Under the pieces are notes generated by a model. It had not been told where the DNA came from. It did no database searches and saw nothing but the letters and a program-made list of their open reading frames with translations. A stretch of 64,000 nt of DNA from Aradus depressus (taxonomy: Eukaryota; Arthropoda; Insecta; Hemiptera; Aradidae), in NCBI GenBank assembly GCA_963662175.1, contig OY759215.1, forward strand, positions 8,669,079-8,733,078, read 5' to 3'. Made by a program: the position numbers and the translations under genes. Of this stretch, positions 11,040 through 23,714 are shown in pieces; within the stretch, counting starts at the first letter, position 1, and each line of letters begins with the position of its first letter.

Positions 11040-12331
11040 GTTGCAAATGGCAATTAGATGAAAAGTTCGAGACGATATGCAATCATTACATACGATATTT
11101 AATAAATAATTATGGGAACAATGTTTTTGTCGTTTTTGACGGATATCGCAACATCAACTGCACTAAATCAGCTGCAAGATATCGCCGATCATTGAAAAAT
11201 GCCTCAACACATTTAATTTTTGAAGAAAATATGCCTTTAAAAATTCGCAAAGAAAGGTTCCTTGCAAACAGCAATAACAAAAGCAGATTCATCGAAATGT
11301 TATGGAAGAAACTAGCTGATAACAATATTTTCTCGTGTCAAGCAGAAGGTGATGCTGATACATTGATCATACAAACGGCAATTAATATTGAATCAGAAAA
11401 TGTTGTTGTTGCTGAAGATATTGATGTGTTAATTTTATTAACATATTTAACACCTCCTCTTAGAGAAATATATTTTCTCAAACCAGCAAAAGGCACGGTA
11501 TCGGCAAAACTTTATCCTAACAAAAGCCTTGAACAAACATTACCAATGTGTAAGAACATGCATTAACTGGATGTGATACAACTTCAGCGTTTTACAAAAG
11601 GGGTAAAAATAAATTTGCCAAATTATTCGAAAATCGTACAGATTTACAAGATGCTGCTATTATCTTTACTGATGAAAATGCTGACGTCGTTAATATTTTG
11701 CAATCGGGTATTTTATGCATTTTAGCATTATATGGTGCTCCTAAAAATCAAGAAAATATAAATAATTTTCGATACCAATCGTTTCTTAAAGCTACAAGTA
11801 AAAATACGTGTGTCAACTTGGCTTCATTGATACCTACACTAGATGCTAGTTGAGAACATATAAAAAGAGTATGTATTTACAAGTAAAGTTGTGGATGGGA
11901 CATGATAAGTTGCCAAAAGAATGGGGATGGAAAAAAAAAATATAATTCACTAGTACCAGTTACAATGAACCAACCACCAGCTTCTGAAAATTTATTAAAA
12001 ATGATTTTTTGTTCATGTAAAACTGGGTGTGGCTCTGCTTGAGGATGTACAAAAAGTGGCTTAAATTGTTCTATAGTATGAAAACTGACATTATTGCAGA
12101 GATATTGTGAAATAATTCAAATGGACTTGAAAAATAAAATAAAACTTGTTTATTTAACATATTGTCTAATTTCACTAACGATAGACAATATATTAAATAA
12201 ACAAGTTTTATTTTATTTTTCAAGTCCGTTCTATAGTATGTTTACTATGTAAAGGATTTAGCTGCTTAAATGCTCCACCAATGATATTAATGAATGACAT
12301 CGAAAACGAAAACGTCGGAGACAATAATTAT
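11040..12331 (+). pseudogene. PIN/XPG-like nuclease family gene, broken and interrupted by a hairpin insertion
   Basis: Coding remnants can be followed across several frames: VVFDGY at about 11128, then 11192-11566 with GDADTLIIQTAI and VVVAEDIDVLILLT. The latter are the spaced acidic residues of a PIN/XPG-I-like nuclease core. Next comes LTGCDTTSAFYKRGK in a shifted frame (about 11567-11612), then a Cys-rich tail with CSCKTGCGSA and later CKGFSCLNAPP ending at about 12331. This layout matches a multicopy insect protein family of unknown role. Lesions: a frameshift at about 11560, in-frame stops at about 11851 and 12040, and an insertion at 12081-12227 that splits the Cys-rich tail. The family assignment is from memory; the nuclease fold is inference. 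Confidence 0.55.
12081..12227. mobile_element. hairpin insertion flanked by a 13-bp duplication
   Basis: Arms of about 46 bp (12123-12168 and 12182-12227) are almost perfect reverse complements. The block is bounded by GTTCTATAGTATG at 12068-12080 and again at 12228-12240. Removing one copy plus the insert rejoins the Cys-rich reading frame of the surrounding pseudogene, so the insertion came after the gene. Confidence 0.7.
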
Positions 12332-12919
12332 TAGTTTGCAAGACTTATCCTTTTAATTAAAATTTATAGTTATTTATGTAATTAAAATTTATAGTAATTA
12401 TTATTTAGCATAAGTTGTTAATAAATTATTTTCTATGAAAATTGATGTATTTGTATTATTTAACGTTTCTTTCATTTATTTCGCTTTTTGGAGCTTCTGC
12501 AACCTTCAAATTAATTTTAAAACGTTTCATTTTTTCACAAATTCTTTATAAACAACCTCGAAAACTGTAATAATTATTATTTTCTTAAAAGAAATATTTA
12601 AAAATTTCGATAATTTTATTTTTCGTTGAGATTTCTAAAAAAAATGTTTTTTTTTTTTAATTCACGGATTTTCGAAATTGCGGTAATTTTCAACTGGTAA
12701 ACTTTTTAGTTTATAACATTAGAAATACCCAAAAAAAAAAAAAATCATTCAAATCGATTCATTATAACTGGGTTCCGTCATTTTTCATTTATAATGACTA
12801 ATTGCACTGGACTATTAGGGTTTTTTGAGTTGAGCCTCTTCTAACCCCTCCTCCCCATTTGTCCTTTAAGATATATTGGTCACGGGTGATTCTCCGTACC
12901 CCCCGGATCAGCCTAGCCT

Positions 12920-13610
12920 CTGAGTAGCAGTGGAGGAAGACCGAGTGGTACAAGAGGCACTTATTACCTTATCATAGCAAGTCCCTCAGCCAGCAATCTT
13001 CAGGAAGGAATATCTGGGTGGGAAGGTGGATGACAAGTATTGAGCAACAGGGTTGTTTGTCATACAAGGAAAGGTTGGAGTGAATCTTTAAGAAGCTGGA
13101 CTTAATAAGGTCGGTGGCAAAAGGAACATTGACATCATTGTAAAGGGTAAGTTACTATGAACCGAAAGGATTGGATACCCTTGATGTTAGATGGCTTAGC
13201 TCAGCGATATTGCTGAAGGAAACTGGGGGAAAGAATCCGCATCTCAGAGTCAATGTCATTACTCGCCACTACTGACACTATTCGTCTATTTGGAGAAAGT
13301 GTATATGTAGGTTTTAGGAAGCTGATGCAGGATCTTAGTTGAAAGACAGCAATGTCATCGACAAAGGTTGCTCGGAGAGTACTAGAGACTGATAGGAACA
13401 ACAGGAGTGTAGTCTGTATAGAGGACAGGGCCAAGGATGGTACCTTGAAGGACACCTACTTTCGCAGGCTTGTAGTCAGAGTATACCGCTTCCTGGCGCA
13501 GCTTGAAGAAGCGGTCGAAGAGATAGGATGAACTAATACGTGTGGAACTTGAAGAGCAGTCCAGGATGACAAACCCAGTCGAAAGCCTGAGAAAGGGACC
13601 CATCCAATAG
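12920..13610 (-). pseudogene. jockey-like non-LTR retrotransposon, reverse transcriptase fragment
   Basis: Minus-strand frames encode GVLQGTILGPVLYTDYTPVV (the Q-G-x-x-L-G-P motif of LINE reverse transcriptases) and downstream STLRATFVDDIAVFQ, the F-x-D-D catalytic box with Val in place of Ala/Tyr. These lie in separate frames, so the copy is dead. The segment 12920-13200 continues with the same C-terminal region found at 23935-24430 (NNPVAQYLSS). Order and spacing fit a jockey/I-clade ORF2. 5' truncated. Confidence 0.75.
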
Positions 13611-14419
13611 CCCTTGCGCTCTAAATGTGACTGGTAATTTGAAATTGTTGGTTAAGAATAATTTATTCGGACTCAAAGAGGGGACACATTCTTTTCAGGG
13701 AACGTTTTTTAAGAATATTTGTAAAGAAGGGCACAGACATTAGACAATATGAGGTGGGAACATGAATGGCCACCACTTAGACACAAATACACCCCACAGA
13801 CGGAGAAACTGTGAAAACCATGACTTTTTGTTTAGTATAGTAGTCGCAAAAGCTGTCAGTCTTACTTCCATACTCAGTCTTTTTGCAGACTGCGGCATAG
13901 GTGCATGCGGTGCCGTCAGGACCATGTTTCTGGTACAAGCCAAACTCCACTCCAGCCACATGCGCCAACTGTAGAGGGTGCATGATCTATCAACAACTCC
14001 AGACAATAAGAGTTTCATGCCAATTCCGGTGAATTCCACAGCGTTTCCCGTCATGCCTCAAGCAACACCGATGACCCATCCTTCAGCGGCTGGACGGCTA
14101 GAAGTCAGTGCCTCACCTCAACTACCCATTACATGACTTTCATCATGTCTGCTACAGTCTCAAAGAAGACATCCTAAAGCTACGCAGATGCCCTAGGACA
14201 TCAGAGAACATCTTCTGGAACGGACGGATCGGATCCTCCGTCAGGGGGAATGGAAGAGGAAAGGTCCCAGTGGTTCTTTCAAATAACGTTATCCCTCCTA
14301 ATTTTAATAGTCAATCTTCTATGGAACGCGAACGGACTTCTACAAATAGAAATGAACTGGACATATGTATGGCAGACGGATTGACGTATTATTTTTTCTT
14401 TCTTATTGTGATATGCTCA
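13611..14419. other. unassigned; possible further LINE decay
   Basis: More GC-rich than the surroundings, with several overlapping open frames lacking motifs I recognise. It may be the upstream part of the neighbouring LINE. Confidence 0.3.
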
Positions 14420-14588
14420 CACTTGCAGTGTCCTAATAATTAAGATAAATTTCTGAGGATCTAGCACTGGGTGACCTTCCTCTCACAAGCCACCATATGT
14501 ATCTACTTGTACATCATAAATTCTGGTTTTTGCACCATGCAACAGTTGCATGCTTATAAAAAAAAGACAAAAATAAAAAAAAAAGTGC
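14420..14588 (+). mobile_element. LINE 3' end with A-rich tail
   Basis: Matches the LINE 3' untranslated region seen at 18260-18394 and 22430-22586 (ATTAAGATAAATTT, GACCTTCCTCTCACA, CAACAGTTGCATGC) and ends in an A-rich tail. Confidence 0.7.
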
Positions 14589-16430
14589 ATGAGTTATGTT
14601 TTATTTATACAATATATAATGCTTTTCTAGCAATGAGACAAGAACCAGTCAATAATGCATTCCCTAATCTAGGTATAGGAGTTAAAATGTAAGTCATGGT
14701 TGCCTATACAGAATTCAGAAGGTGAATACCTATGTTAGAATTTGATTTAGGTTGAAAGGAATGTAATAAACTTGCTTCACAGCATTTCCGCTCTTAGTTC
14801 CATTTGTATCTAAGTGTCGAAAGGCCAAGTGATTCTGTTTGATGTGAGCTTCTGAATGATTTCTCTTTCCCTGTCTCCTCTTCCAATTCGAATGGTAAGA
14901 TTTGAAATTCCGAAGGTTCTGTACCCTCCGTATCGAATTTTTAGAAAATCGTACATTTTTTTCTGAGTCCTTGTCTCATATGGTTTTAAAATGAGAGATT
15001 TTTTTACCACCATCCAACCGCTTACAATATTCTTTCGCATAAAAATTATAATTCAGAATATGAATGTCTATAGGCGCACTATTTCCATTTGAAGACTGGA
15101 TCCCAAGTAGGGGGTACTGTGAAAGACCATTCACAACTATGTTCATCTACCTGTGAATGTATTTTAAAAAATCCTTGAATAACTAACTTGAAGAGAATAT
15201 ATCCGCCACTTGAGTCCGAATAAATTATTCTCAACCACCCATTTGATTTCGGAATACACTATTCAACTGTCCAATATATGTATATATATACAGGACAGTA
15301 TAATATATATATTCCAAAAATAAATGGAGAGAATAATAAAGCTGTAAGTACATATATTCATATATATTTTTACAATTTTATTATTCTTCCAATTTATTTA
15401 TGGTTTTTACAACCTAACAAGTAGACGTTTCGGAAGAATCTCCCATCATCAGTATATTTAATTTAATTTATTGTAATCAATTTTTTCCTTAAATTGATAA
15501 TTTTTTTTTTTTTTTTCTAATATTATATTTACAACTTTATATATATACAATATATAATAAGCAAATGTGATACATAATAAATAAACACTCCATTATCTTG
15601 TAATTCTTATTCTTTTTAGAATATATTTTACGAGTAGACCTCTGTGTTATATGTATAATATGTAGTCTGTGCTAAGGGTGATAACACAGAGCTCGACTCC
15701 GTATACTACTATCTGAAAAAAAGAGTATGACCAACATAAGAAAACAAATTTATCACAGTAAAGATCAGAAAATAAAATAAAAGATACTGATGATTGGAGT
15801 TTTTTCGTTCCCCCCTAGAAACATCTATACGCTAGGTTGTCAAGATCAAAAAAATATTTGGAGTATAATAAAGCTGTGAATAATATATATTATTATAAAT
15901 TCAGAATCTCCTTACACAAACAGAAAGTGTTATTATTATTAATATCTTCTATTAAGTCTGTAAAACGCATCTTGACTGGCTAGATGAATTTTTTTATTTT
16001 ATCCAATAACGTTCCTGTATTTTAAACATCATTCTACACCATGATCATGCTAATAAATTTTGCTGTTTATTGCCTAAACATACGAAGCCAGTACATCTGC
16101 TTGAAATAGTAACCTACTCCCTTTAGGGTTTTTTAAAGTCGAAAAAGTACCTTTGAGGTTGAAGTATCCGGCTAGTTGTAAATGTCAATTTTTTTTTTTT
16201 TTTAAATATATGGACTAGTAATAATATTTACAACACATCTCTATTATCTCCAGTGCAAAAGATAAAAGTGGTCGGAATACTATCGCAATATACTTCGTCT
16301 GCGCGAAAAAAATGAACTAAATTTCCGTTCTTTCGCTGAACTCAATTTAAACATCTGGTTGAAAACCAATACATGTCTTACTCAGGACTTCTGAAACATC
16401 ATACCAAATTTTTATTACATGGACAGTTTT
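14589..16430. other. unassigned AT-rich stretch
   Basis: Contains short TA microsatellite pieces at about 15270-15310 and 15530-15560 and a segment with AGACGTTTCGGAAGAATCTC near 15422 that resembles fragments found in retroelement 3' regions. No gene supported. Confidence 0.4.
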
Positions 16431-16700
16431 AGGGTTTTTGAGTTAGACCCCCTCTTCTAATCTCTACATTCTCTTCGGGCCGATTTGGCTGGAACAGGAT
16501 TGGTGTCGTCCTAAAGGGAGCCGATACAATCATTCTATCGGGAGTTATCGTGTTCACAAATACAGACAGGAATTTGTTTCCTGAATCATTAAATTTCAGA
16601 TCGATTACATAATTTTCCTTATATTTTGTAGCATTTTTTTCCTTTTTCTCTCCTGTAAAATTTCATTTTCTGTTATTAACCAGTTCGGCAGTTGGGCGAA
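16431..16700 (-). repeat. R repeat, inverted copy
   Basis: Contains ATCGGGAGTTATCGTGTTCA and GCCGATTTGGCTG, the reverse of the R-repeat left part. Confidence 0.6.
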
Positions 16701-17099
16701 TCAATACTCGGAACCCCTGAACGACTAACAAACCCAAAAGCTTAACTTTTTGTTCAAATTAATTAAAGCAGAATCACCCAAAGCATTTGATATTTCTCCC
16801 AAAAAAAGACTTAAAGCAAAAATAATGGATATTGAAAAATTCGAAGAAGTTTCCCTCCCAAGCTTTTTGTTCGATTTACAATAACTAATTACAATAGAAA
16901 ATGGTAATTTCATTAAAAGCCTCTCTACACTTCTATATCTATAACTGCAAACTTTTATTTGAGAGAGAGGCATTAAGATGAAGTTTCTGTATCTGGGTTA
17001 GTGGTAGGCATTACCATTCCTAGATGAGAAAATACCCATTGAATTTTATTTAAAGTAGGTATTAATTATTTGAGGAATCGAAACCTTCATTTTGATATG

Positions 17100-17710
17100 C
17101 TACATAAAATGAAAATAAAATAAAATAAATTTTATTATTCTGTGACCGAGGTCCCCCAAGAATAAATACATGCAGAGTCAAAAAGAAAAGGAAACAATGA
17201 AATATAGTATCAGTATGGCGTACAGAGAAATAAATACAAAAGTAAATAAATTAATGGTACAGTGGATAAAAACTAAACAATTATAAATATATGTAGATAG
17301 ATAAAAAATTAACATAAAAAAAACAACATAAAACTAACAGTTTAATTATGAAGAAATAAAAGTATCTATATAAATAGAGGAATGTATGTAAAATAGGATC
17401 TATATAAAGGTGAATAAAATAAAATAAATTAATAAAAATCGACAGAGCATAATACAATGATGGTTAGCTATAAAAGAGAAGAAAGGATGCCCAGACTAGG
17501 TTTGAAATAAATTATTTTCAGAAAGTAAAGGCTACATAGGAAAAGTGCGAAGGGAAAGAATAATAATAAAATAAAAAATAAACAAATGAATAATAAAAAT
17601 ATGTAAAATGAACACAACAGGAATAATAACAGTTGTGATAGAATAATTTAGGGAATATGGGAAAAATATAATAAAAAAATGGGATAAGTAAATAACTTAA
17701 ATAATTAGAT
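17100..17710. other. strand-asymmetric A-rich stretch
   Basis: About 600 bp in which the + strand is very rich in A and poor in C, with many AAATAAAATAAA runs. No open frame of note. It sits directly upstream of a LINE C-terminal fragment and could be eroded retroelement or simple-sequence DNA. Confidence 0.4.
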
Positions 17711-17729
17711 AATTGATGTTGACTCTATA

Positions 17730-18394
17730 CTCTATGCTCTACGGACTTCTAAATAGACGATCAAAATTAGACATAACACAAAAACGGAACTGTTACACTT
17801 AGGTACTTAGACCATTATGGACATACGGATCACAGATATATGGTTCAGCAAAAACATCTAACATCAAACGAATTCAGGCGTTTCAGTCAAAAACCCTCAG
17901 ACTGATAACACAGTGCCCCACATACATAAACAACAGAACACATCATAACGATCTTATGATACACACAGTACCCGACACAATACAAACTACTTACATACGT
18001 TTTTTTAGAACACTTTACACAAATACAAATCCAGAAATACGTTTATCTTCACAACAGAAAACCCTCCACGAAGGTTGAAGAGAAGATGGAACCGGGACTT
18101 ACTGCCACCTTGAATCCTATTCGTTCTTAATTTTTTTTTGTTTCCTTTACTTTTATCATCTCTCTTACCCATCCACCAAAATTGTCTTTCAATTCCTTTT
18201 TATTTATATATTTTTATTTATTTTTTTTATTTATTTTATTTTTTTCTGTTCTTGTCGAAATAATTAAGATAAATTTTCGTCCCGAGGACCTTGGTACCTC
18301 TGGGTGGCCTTCCTCTCACATGCCATTCATGCCAACATTTCAATACCTACCATCATAGATGCTAGTTGTTGCACCCTAGAAAAAAAAAAAAAAA
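17730..18394 (+). pseudogene. jockey-like LINE, ORF2 C-terminus plus 3' UTR and polyA
   Basis: Coding starts near 17805 with the segment corresponding to RPLWTYGSQIYGSAKTSNIK (read from the better copy at 21879) and runs through the N-x-x-L-H-N-D-L block. This is the region C-terminal to the reverse transcriptase of jockey-type ORF2. It is interrupted near 18050 by a deletion. The 3' UTR (GTCCCGAGGACCTTGG, TGGCCTTCCTCTCACATGCC) and an A-tail at 18379-18394 follow. 5' truncated. Confidence 0.75.
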
Positions 18395-18569
18395 TTGATG
18401 TTGACGAATGAGAAAATACGGGGGAGAAAGATGGAAAGATGAAGAACTCATTAAAGGCTCACTCATTCAAGCCAATCATTTTATTTATTTCGAACCTTCC
18501 CTTGGTCAATTTTAATACCTACTAGTGTTGGCCCTATGGACTTTGGACGATGGAATGTATAAGTTGTTG

Positions 18570-18835
18570 TCTCTATAGGGCTTTGAATAACCATATGAAA
18601 TTTCGTGTCAATACATTCATTACAACGATAGTTATTATAGTTTTTGTGTTCGTCTCCCCTCTAATCCCTCTTTTCCTCTGGCTGATTTGGCTATGAATCA
18701 ATAGTGGGCGTCCTTGGAAAATTCTGGATAGACATATAAAATTCCGTATCGATACATTTTCTCTATCGGGAGTTATTTTGTTCACAGACACACACACATA
18801 GAAAGACAGACATTTTTTGAAGTGAAAACTTCTTT
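18570..18835 (-). repeat. R repeat, inverted copy
   Basis: Two internal units containing reversed core sequence (CATTCATTACAACGATAGTT, CTATCGGGAGTTATTTTGTT). Confidence 0.65.
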
Positions 18836-19830
18836 AGGCACGCTGAGCACTTTATTTTGTGGGTATTGAATGAGACTGAGCCGTCACGCTCGGCATTATA
18901 ACGCTCGTTCGGGTAAAGTCGTTTCGAGTCGACTAAGGGAGCAAGAGAGATATAGTCAACGCGTCACTGCTATACTCGCTCGGCGACCGTTTCATGAAAG
19001 AGCATGACGCATCAGTCGCATTCAGTATCGACATAAACACGCTATGTGCCGTGCCAATACGTTTTATTTAATAAGTTATTTAATATTATATGCGTGTGTA
19101 CATATGTAAATGTGACAAAATTCGTTGTGTTTTACTAATAGCGAAAATATTTCGCGCTCAGGTAAATTCTAGCATTTCTTAAATGATATGGATGACTTAG
19201 AAACTAATCAGTATCTGTGATTCGTCTTTTAAGTATGATATTAAATGTGTCTATTCGACGCAAGACGCGATTGAACTTTAAAGTCGGTCTGAGTGAAGAT
19301 GGACAGTGGTGTTCAGGCTTAACTTGTAATGAACTAAATTGAAGTAATTGACGGTGAAATTGATCCAAAAAAGAAGGTACTTTTATTTGTTTATATGTAC
19401 AGGATATATGCCCAAAAATATAACATAAATTTAATAAATGGCCAAAATATAAAACAAAATACGTGCACTTTCTTAAAAATTGCACGTCTTGAACTTTTGA
19501 TACTTTTTTAGGGCCCTTTTCGAAAACTACTGTAGAAATCAAAATTTAGTAAAAAGAAAAGAGATCAAATTTCTACAGGAAATATGTTAATTTATTGTTT
19601 ATTTTTAGATATTTAGCAAATTTTCAATCAAAAGTATTAATTTCATATTTTAGTTACCACAAAGCTATTGTTTCATTTTTAGAGTACGATACAAATGACG
19701 ATCAGTCAGAGCATTTACGAGTAATTTATACACAATTTTAATTATATATATTGTAAATGTTATTACTTTATGAATATAGAACAAAAAAAAAAATAGTTGT
19801 ATTTCGTATTATTAACCGTATATCGTCAGT
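18836..19830. other. unassigned; includes a CpG-rich segment
   Basis: 18870-19060 is unusually rich in CpG for this window (GCCGTCACGCTCGGC, GTCGTTTCGAGTCGAC, CTCGCTCGGCGACCG). It resembles the end of a mobile element or an unmethylated patch, but no partner end was found. Confidence 0.35.
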
Positions 19831-19839
19831 TATTGGGCT

Positions 19840-20690
19840 TTTTGAGCCGATCCCCTCCCTATAATCCTTCTTCCCTTTGGCAGATTTCGCAAAAAATTAA
19901 TAAGTGCCGTCCTTATTAGGTTTTGAATTTAAAAATAATATTTAATGTCAATACGTTTATTATATTGGTAGTTATATGGGTTCTTGTGTAATGCTTCCCT
20001 TCTGATCCCCCCTTCGGCAGATTCCGCTGAAAATTATTAGTTGCAATAGGGAAATCCCTAGTCAGCGAGACATTAGAATAAAAAAATGTCTAGAAGTACT
20101 GAGACCATATGATTTCTGTAGGATTCATTACTGAATTTGTGAACTAAGTACAGATGGCGCTATCCAATAGCGCCATTTCTTAGCGCGAAAGTAGTAGATT
20201 TTAAATTCAAAAACTTACATAAGATCAAATTCTTTACCCCCCTCCCCTATAGTAAGAATTAGTAATGTGAGAGCTTATACCCCCCCCTAAATGCCTTACG
20301 TAATTTATGAATGACCCCTAAGGCCTAACTCAAAAACCTACCAATATAATATATCGATATGAAATTTCATATTTGAGGTCAAAATCGATCGGGACCCCCT
20401 CGTCTAATGGAACGATTTCGTGGAAAAATTAATAGGTCCTTATGTGGTTTTAAATTTAAGTACAAAATTTCATATCGATAAATTCTTTATATCGACAATT
20501 ATTAAGGGTTCTGAGTATAGCCCTTGCTTGATGAAGTTTTCACTTCTGTCGTGTGGTCTTAAGCACACACCGTCTGTTTTTTTTTTTTTGTTTTTTTTTT
20601 TCATTTTTGGAATAAGGAGGTCGGAAAACATGAAATTCCCTTCGAAATTCACCATTGCATATCTTCCCCTAAACTTGGTATAGCTAGGAA
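19840..20690. repeat. R repeat fragments
   Basis: Several degenerate units of the R family in both orientations (GGGCTTTTTGAGCCGATCCC near 19836; GATATGAAATTTCATATTTG near 20349; the left-end-like ACATGAAATTCCC at 20628). The 20160-20280 interval between them is a separate unassigned patch. Confidence 0.5.
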
Positions 20691-20699
20691 TGTAAAATG

Positions 20700-21352
20700 T
20701 GGTCAGGGAAATGTCTATGCGTTTAGAGGTACGTTCATATATGTACATATCTCCTAAATAAATGGATCAAAATCGGTTTACCATGGTATGAACCACTCAC
20801 TATTCGTGAGAGGGATTTCTATAGAAACACTAGCTGTTTCAAATTATACAATACTTCACGCTGTAGTAATTTCAATATTGAAATTACACGCATGAAATTT
20901 ACATAGCTTTAGAGTTCATCTAGGCAAACATTTGAAGAATTAAATCAAACCATTTTGTTCAAGTTGCAAAATTTTAAATTTTCAACCTTTTCTCATAGGT
21001 TGCAAAATAAAATGTACTTAGTCCTTACATAGAAATTATTATTACAGGCTGTTTTTTTTTGTTTTGTTTTTTGTCTATTATTTATATAGCAGTTGTGACT
21101 CAGATGGTGGACAGGAATAACTCGTCTGTCCCCATCCATGATATTTTAAATTGTTAATGTTTGTTGTTGTAGATTGTTATTTATTTATTTTTATTGTTTA
21201 GTTTTATTCAAAATTTTTTATCAGACTGCCTGATGATGAGGGAGACCTCGAAAGCCGGCTAGCATTACTTAAATAAAAATCGGTGAGAGATCAGACTACC
21301 TTATATTTGACATCCTGCGAAATAATCACTTCTCACTACATCAGCCATCTTC
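20700..21352. other. unassigned, with a retroelement-tail-like motif
   Basis: At 21223-21300 lies CTGCCTGATGATGAGGGAG followed by CTCGAAAGCCGGCTAG. A related segment occurs at 21790-21840, and an inverted relative at 45648-45690, so this is a dispersed repeat. No coding. Confidence 0.4.
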
Positions 21353-21715
21353 ATATTATTTATAAAGATACAACTGTTGCCAGGGTGCAACAACGTATTA
21401 ATGTGTTGGCGTGAAGGGCATGTGAGAGGAAGGCCACCCAGTGGTGGGTTCTCGGGACGAAAATTTATCTTAATTATTAGGACAAGAACAGATAAAATAA
21501 ATAAATAAAATAAAATAAAAAAGAATTGAAAGACAATTTTGATGGATGGGTAAGAGAGAAAATAAAAGTAAAGGAATATAATGTAAAAAAAAAAAAAATT
21601 TAAGAACGAATATGATTCAAGGTGGCATTAAGTGGCGGTTCCATCTTCTCTTCAACCTTCGTGGGGGGTTTTGTGGTAAGTGTAGTGAAGATAAAGTAGG
21701 TACGTACAGGATGTC
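21353..21715 (-). mobile_element. LINE 3' end, inverted copy
   Basis: Reverse complement of the LINE 3' part at 22160-22570: CATGTGAGAGGAAGGCCACC, CGGGACGAAAATTTATC, and the C-terminal coding end with CTTCAACCTTCGTGGGGGG. It faces the + copy that starts about 165 bp further on. Confidence 0.75.
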
Positions 21716-21879
21716 TTAAATTAATAAATAACTGTCCAAAAATTAACTATTTAATATTTTATTAATGGGGAAAAAAAAAGTTATATCAGATAGTCTGAAG
21801 ATGTGCGCAACCTCGAAAGCTGGTTAGTACATAATACAAAATCTGTGAGAGGTCAAACTATATTTTATTTTACAACCTG

Positions 21880-22586
21880 TGAATTCTTTGCCATCCTTCA
21901 CACAAAAACGGAACTGTTATACTTACTTACTTAGACCATTATGGACATACGGATCACAGATATACGGTTCAGCAAAAACATCCAACATCAAACGAATGCA
22001 GGCATTTCAGTCAAAAACCCTCAGACTGGTAACACAATGCCCCCCATACATAAACAACAGAACACTTCATAACGATCTTATGATACACACAGTACCCGAC
22101 ACAATACAAACTATTTACATACGTTTTTTTAGAAAACTTTACACACATACAAATCCAGAAATACGTACTTTATCTTCACAACACTTACCACAAAACCCCC
22201 CACGAAGGTTGAAGAGGAGGTGGAACCGCGACTTACTGCCACCTTAACTCCTATTCGTTCTTAATATTTTTATTTTTTTTTTTATTCTTTTACATTATTT
22301 TCCTTCAGTTTTACCATCTCTCTTACCCATTCCATCAAAGTTGTCTTTCACTTCCTTTTTATTTATTTATTTTTTTTTTTAATTATTATTATTTATTTAT
22401 TTTTTTATTTTTCCCTTGTCCTTATAATTAATATAAATTTTCGTCCCGAGGACCTACCTCTGGGTGGCCTTCCTCTCACATGCCATTCACGCCAACGTCT
22501 CCATACCTACCAACATAGATGCTGGTTGTTGCCCCCTAGCAACAGTTGCATCTTTATGAATAAAAGCCAAAAAAAAAAAAAAAATC
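21880..22586 (+). pseudogene. jockey-like LINE, ORF2 C-terminus plus 3' UTR and polyA (best copy)
   Basis: The frame to 22247 encodes LRPLWTYGSQIYGSAKTSN, LRLVTQCPPYINNRTLHNDL and PPRRLKRRWNRDLLP. This is the conserved region downstream of the reverse transcriptase in jockey-like ORF2 proteins (polypeptide of the W-T-Y-G type, then L-x-x-D-L). The stop is followed by about 300 bp of 3' UTR and an A-run at 22571-22586. The copy is 5' truncated, lacks endonuclease and RT, and cannot move by itself. Confidence 0.8.
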
Positions 22587-22634
22587 CTTCATTTTAAAAT
22601 GTTAACGTAAATTATCTCATTTAATATTGCAAAT

Positions 22635-23017
22635 GGAGGGGTCAGTGCACAAGTGAACCAAGTCCATTTTTTTCACTTTGTGAGGTTTTTCGTGCTAAAT
22701 AGGCGTAAAAGTAATATCTTTCAGTGCTACAGTGAACCAAGTTCTTAGTTCATTTTAACGCCGCAGGATATCAGCTTGAATCAAGTCCTTGGCCCCAGTT
22801 TTTCATTTATTTCAGAGCGCTAGTGAACCAAGTTCATAAACCCATTATTCTGATTGTTTTAGTTGACAGTTTATTTAATGAAAGGACAACCGTTTCAGCT
22901 ATAATGACATTTATTACTACGGTGCACCTCAGAATTGATTATGAAAAAAAAACTTTGAGAGCCAATTGCTCGGAATCAAATGTGATGGACTTGGTTCACT
23001 TGTGCTCTGAACCCTCC
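22635..23017. mobile_element. MITE with 32-bp inverted ends and internal copies of the terminal motif
   Basis: The ends GGAGGGGTCAGTGCACAAG and the reverse complement of its right partner match at about 28 of 32 positions. AAAT flanks both sides. The motif AGTGAACCAAGT occurs in the left end (22652), again at about 22731 and 22822, and inverted in the right end (22989). The short frame inside has no known motif. Confidence 0.7.
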
Positions 23018-23075
23018 AAATGTCTTAACGCTTCTTGAAATAAGACTTGTGAAATTTTGGCAAAAATCAGAGTTT

Positions 23076-23520
23076 CCCAGCTTTACGATGTAACAAAAGA
23101 AGTTATGGTCCCTCATTCCAAAAATTAGAAGAAAAAAAATCTCCTGACTGTGTGTGTGTCTGTCCAACTGTGAACACGAAAACTCCCGATAGAATGAATG
23201 TCTCGACACGAAATTTTATTTGTCTATCCAGAAGCCTATAAGGACGACTTTTTCCGCGGAATCGGCAGAAAGGGGCTTAACTAAAAACTCACAATAACTG
23301 CCGAGGTAACAACATGAACTTCTATATTTAAACCTTATAAGGACGGCATCTATCATTTTTCCGTGAAAACAGCCAAATGGGAAAGTAGAATCAGAGGAGG
23401 AGGCTCAACATTTAGTATAAAGCTTCAGAAATCCCTATGTAAGTCAAATATTGTTTTTTAGCCCACACAGTCGACTGGGTTTTGGAAGGAGAGCAGAAAC
23501 GTAAAAAGTAACTAAATTTC
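23076..23520 (+). repeat. R repeat
   Basis: Begins AGTTTCCCAGCTTTACGATG, has core units AATGAATGTCTCGACACGAA and AACTGCCGAGGTAAC, and ends near GGGTTTTGGAAGGAGAGCAG. Confidence 0.7.
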
Positions 23521-23686
23521 CTGTGGTTAACGGACGACCTTGTTGTTTATAATCAAATGAATAAAAGAATAATTGTCTCTCCGCTCTGTTCATATTTCTT
23601 TGAAGATAAAAATTTGATTTCATATTCACATTTGGAATTTCAATAACTTTAATTTGCAATGACGCACCTATTTCTGGAATGTGCCC

Positions 23687-23714
23687 CCCCCCCCCCCCCC
23701 CCCCCCCCTCCCCC
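23687..23714. repeat. poly-C tract
   Basis: A run of at least 24 C, followed by T and CCCCC. Confidence 0.9.

Noticed and set aside
18870..19060. CpG-rich segment as a promoter CpG island
   Set aside because: Short, with no adjacent gene or open frame; more likely a piece of a mobile element.
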